From positions 1 through 64,000 of the forward strand of contig JALHRP010000005.1 in NCBI GenBank assembly GCA_022841365.1: DNA of 64,000 nucleotides, given 5' to 3'. Of the stretch, positions 62,855 through 64,000 are shown piece after piece; positions within the stretch are counted from its first letter, which is position 1; every line of letters starts with the position of its first letter. This stretch comes from Chitinophagaceae bacterium (GTDB taxonomy: Bacteria > Bacteroidota > Bacteroidia > Chitinophagales > Chitinophagaceae). Below the pieces are notes generated by a model, which worked only from the letters and a program-made list of their open reading frames with translations, did not search any database and was not told where the DNA came from. Made by a program: the position numbers and the translations under genes.

Positions 62855-64000
62855 TTATTGCTGGTTTTCACTTGCAGGAAATGTTACAGTAAACGTACTG
62901 CCTTTATCCGGTTCACTTGTAACTTTAATATCGCCTTTATTAAGCTGAACAAATTCCTGCACCAGAATTAATCCCAGACCACTGCCGGTTTCCCCCGCCG
63001 TACCATTTCTGCTTCGATGTTTCCCAACTTGGAAAATTGAGTTCACTACCTCATTACTCATCCCAGTTCCCGTATCGGCAACTGAAATGGATGTATTATT
63101 TCCGTTTGTAGTGGCAGAAATATAGATATTTCCACCATAAGGAGTAAATTTAACAGCGTTATTGATGAGATTACGGATGATGAACCGGAACTGATTTTTA
63201 TCTGCATATAATTGATCTGCAGTATCTATTGCATAACTAATGACAATTTGTTTTTTTGAAGCCTGATTTTTAAAAACAGTTATTACTTCTATTACCAAGT
63301 TTAAAACATTTAATATCTCGGGTCGTGGGTATTCGTTTTTCATTTGTAACTGTGCCCATGTAATAAGGTCATCAGTTAACTTTCTTGAATCATCAATTAA
63401 ATTTTTTGCTTCTGTTACAAGCTCAGCTACTTGATCATCGGGTAATTTTTTATAGAAACCCGAAGCCAGCAGATCAGTAAAAGACGAGATAGAATTTAAA
63501 GGGGCCCGAAGGTCATGCGAAATGATACCAAAGAATTTATCTTTCGTGCTGTTTAATACCTCTAGTTTTTCGTTTTGATATTCAATGATTTTATTTTTCT
63601 GTTCGAGTTGATCATTTTTAATCCTGATCTTTTTAATAATTCTGAACAGCGAAACCATCAAAAAAATGGTAATTATTGAAAAACCTGCAATACTGTAAAG
63701 TACAATATTTTTTTGCCTTGCACGGTCGTCTTTCAAATTATTTTCAATCTCAAGTAAGCTGTTTTGTTTTTCCAGTTGATACAATCTTGTGAAACTTTCA
63801 ACCAGTTGGTTTTTTTCCTTTGAATCAACTTTTGCAAGACTGTCAGTTACAAGTCCGAATTTGGTTATGTACTCCAGCGCTTTTTCATTCCGGTTTGTCT
63901 GGTTATATAATTCAATCAATTCTAAATATACCTGAGCGGTATAGTTGGTCAAATTGTATTTGAGTAAGAACTTTGCTGCTTCCTGAAGAAAATATTCCTT
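62855..64000 (-). CDS. Sensor histidine kinase with TPR-like N-terminus (5' end cut)
   Basis: The frame is open to the window edge, so the start is missing; the M in the track is an internal TTG. About 382 residues are visible. TPR-like helices (YTAQVYLELIELYNQTNRNEKALEYI) lead to one transmembrane helix (IVLYSIAGFSIITIFLMVSLF), a coiled coil and the HisKA H-box FFGIISHDLRAPLNSISSF. HATPase_c boxes follow: NLINNAVKFTPYGG, VADTGTGM and GSGLGLILVQEFV. Typical two-component kinase of Bacteroidota; no response regulator is in view. The 279-bp gap to the kinase above it shows nothing. Confidence 0.92.
   Translation of the reverse strand, partial: KEYFLQEAAKFLLKYNLTNYTAQVYLELIELYNQTNRNEKALEYITKFGLVTDSLAKVDSKEKNQLVESFTRLYQLEKQNSLLEIENNLKDDRARQKNIVLYSIAGFSIITIFLMVSLFRIIKKIRIKNDQLEQKNKIIEYQNEKLEVLNSTKDKFFGIISHDLRAPLNSISSFTDLLASGFYKKLPDDQVAELVTEAKNLIDDSRKLTDDLITWAQLQMKNEYPRPEILNVLNLVIEVITVFKNQASKKQIVISYAIDTADQLYADKNQFRFIIRNLINNAVKFTPYGGNIYISATTNGNNTSISVADTGTGMSNEVVNSIFQVGKHRSRNGTAGETGSGLGLILVQEFVQLNKGDIKVTSEPDKGSTFTVTFPASENQQ

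Overview
This is a 64-kb stretch of a Bacteroidota chromosome, most likely Chitinophagaceae or a close relative. The evidence is two proteins with type IX secretion C-terminal sorting domains, a DUF2480 protein, BshC (bacillithiol), TonB-plug-like and Spy-like envelope proteins, ECF sigma/anti-sigma pairs, weak Shine-Dalgarno signals and TAnnTTTG-type promoter elements. No rRNA, tRNA or CRISPR array was recognised. The assignment to family level is inference.

Layout. 0-16 kb is ordinary chromosome: the end of nadA, a 590-bp non-coding gap with a cluster of DnaA-box-like 9-mers (candidate oriC), a PpiD/SurA-type foldase, RidA, CorA, a class A beta-lactamase-like hydrolase, a 1057-residue T9SS cargo, a lipoprotein, a methyltransferase, OsmC, a GNAT protein and small membrane proteins. 

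16-28 kb is an accessory island and the most interesting part. A tyrosine recombinase (26984-28108, minus strand) is followed by a row of gene cassettes all read away from it. Each of the five clearest cassettes starts with GTT(or GTA) and ends with the exact reverse complement (9-10 bp perfect; in three of them followed by one fixed mismatch and 4 more paired bases). Neighbouring cassettes are separated by roughly 190-210-bp sites with long imperfect palindromic arms and small internal hairpins. This is integron logic (attC-like sites plus recombinase), but the sites are longer than usual attC sites, the recombinase lacks a recognisable IntI-specific insertion, and it carries a small extra N-terminal module. 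Cargo, reading away from the recombinase: two unknown cytosolic proteins, a secreted YD-repeat-like protein, a tightly coupled five-gene operon (HTH regulator, dual-GHKL ATPase/kinase, receiver-like protein, unknown protein, C5 DNA methyltransferase), and a lipoprotein. The operon looks like a modification/defence module without an evident nuclease and is itself bracketed by 89-bp direct repeats.

28-38 kb: a PolX-like protein whose polymerase DxD motif appears lost while its PHP domain is intact, rimO, two ECF-sigma/anti-sigma/envelope-protein triads, a VanZ-like protein and a fatty acid hydroxylase. 38-46 kb: an AraC regulator and a complete trans-4-hydroxy-L-proline catabolic set (epimerase, FAD dehydrogenase, DapA-family deaminase, 2-oxoglutarate semialdehyde dehydrogenase) with a large secreted BNR-repeat protein. 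46-57 kb: bshC, then purE and purK separated by an RND efflux operon, in which tolC is frameshifted, and by a small inverted-repeat-bounded element carrying a four-helix-bundle gene. 57-64 kb: hppD, an L,D-transpeptidase, a glycine-rich T9SS protein, aspartate kinase and a truncated sensor histidine kinase.
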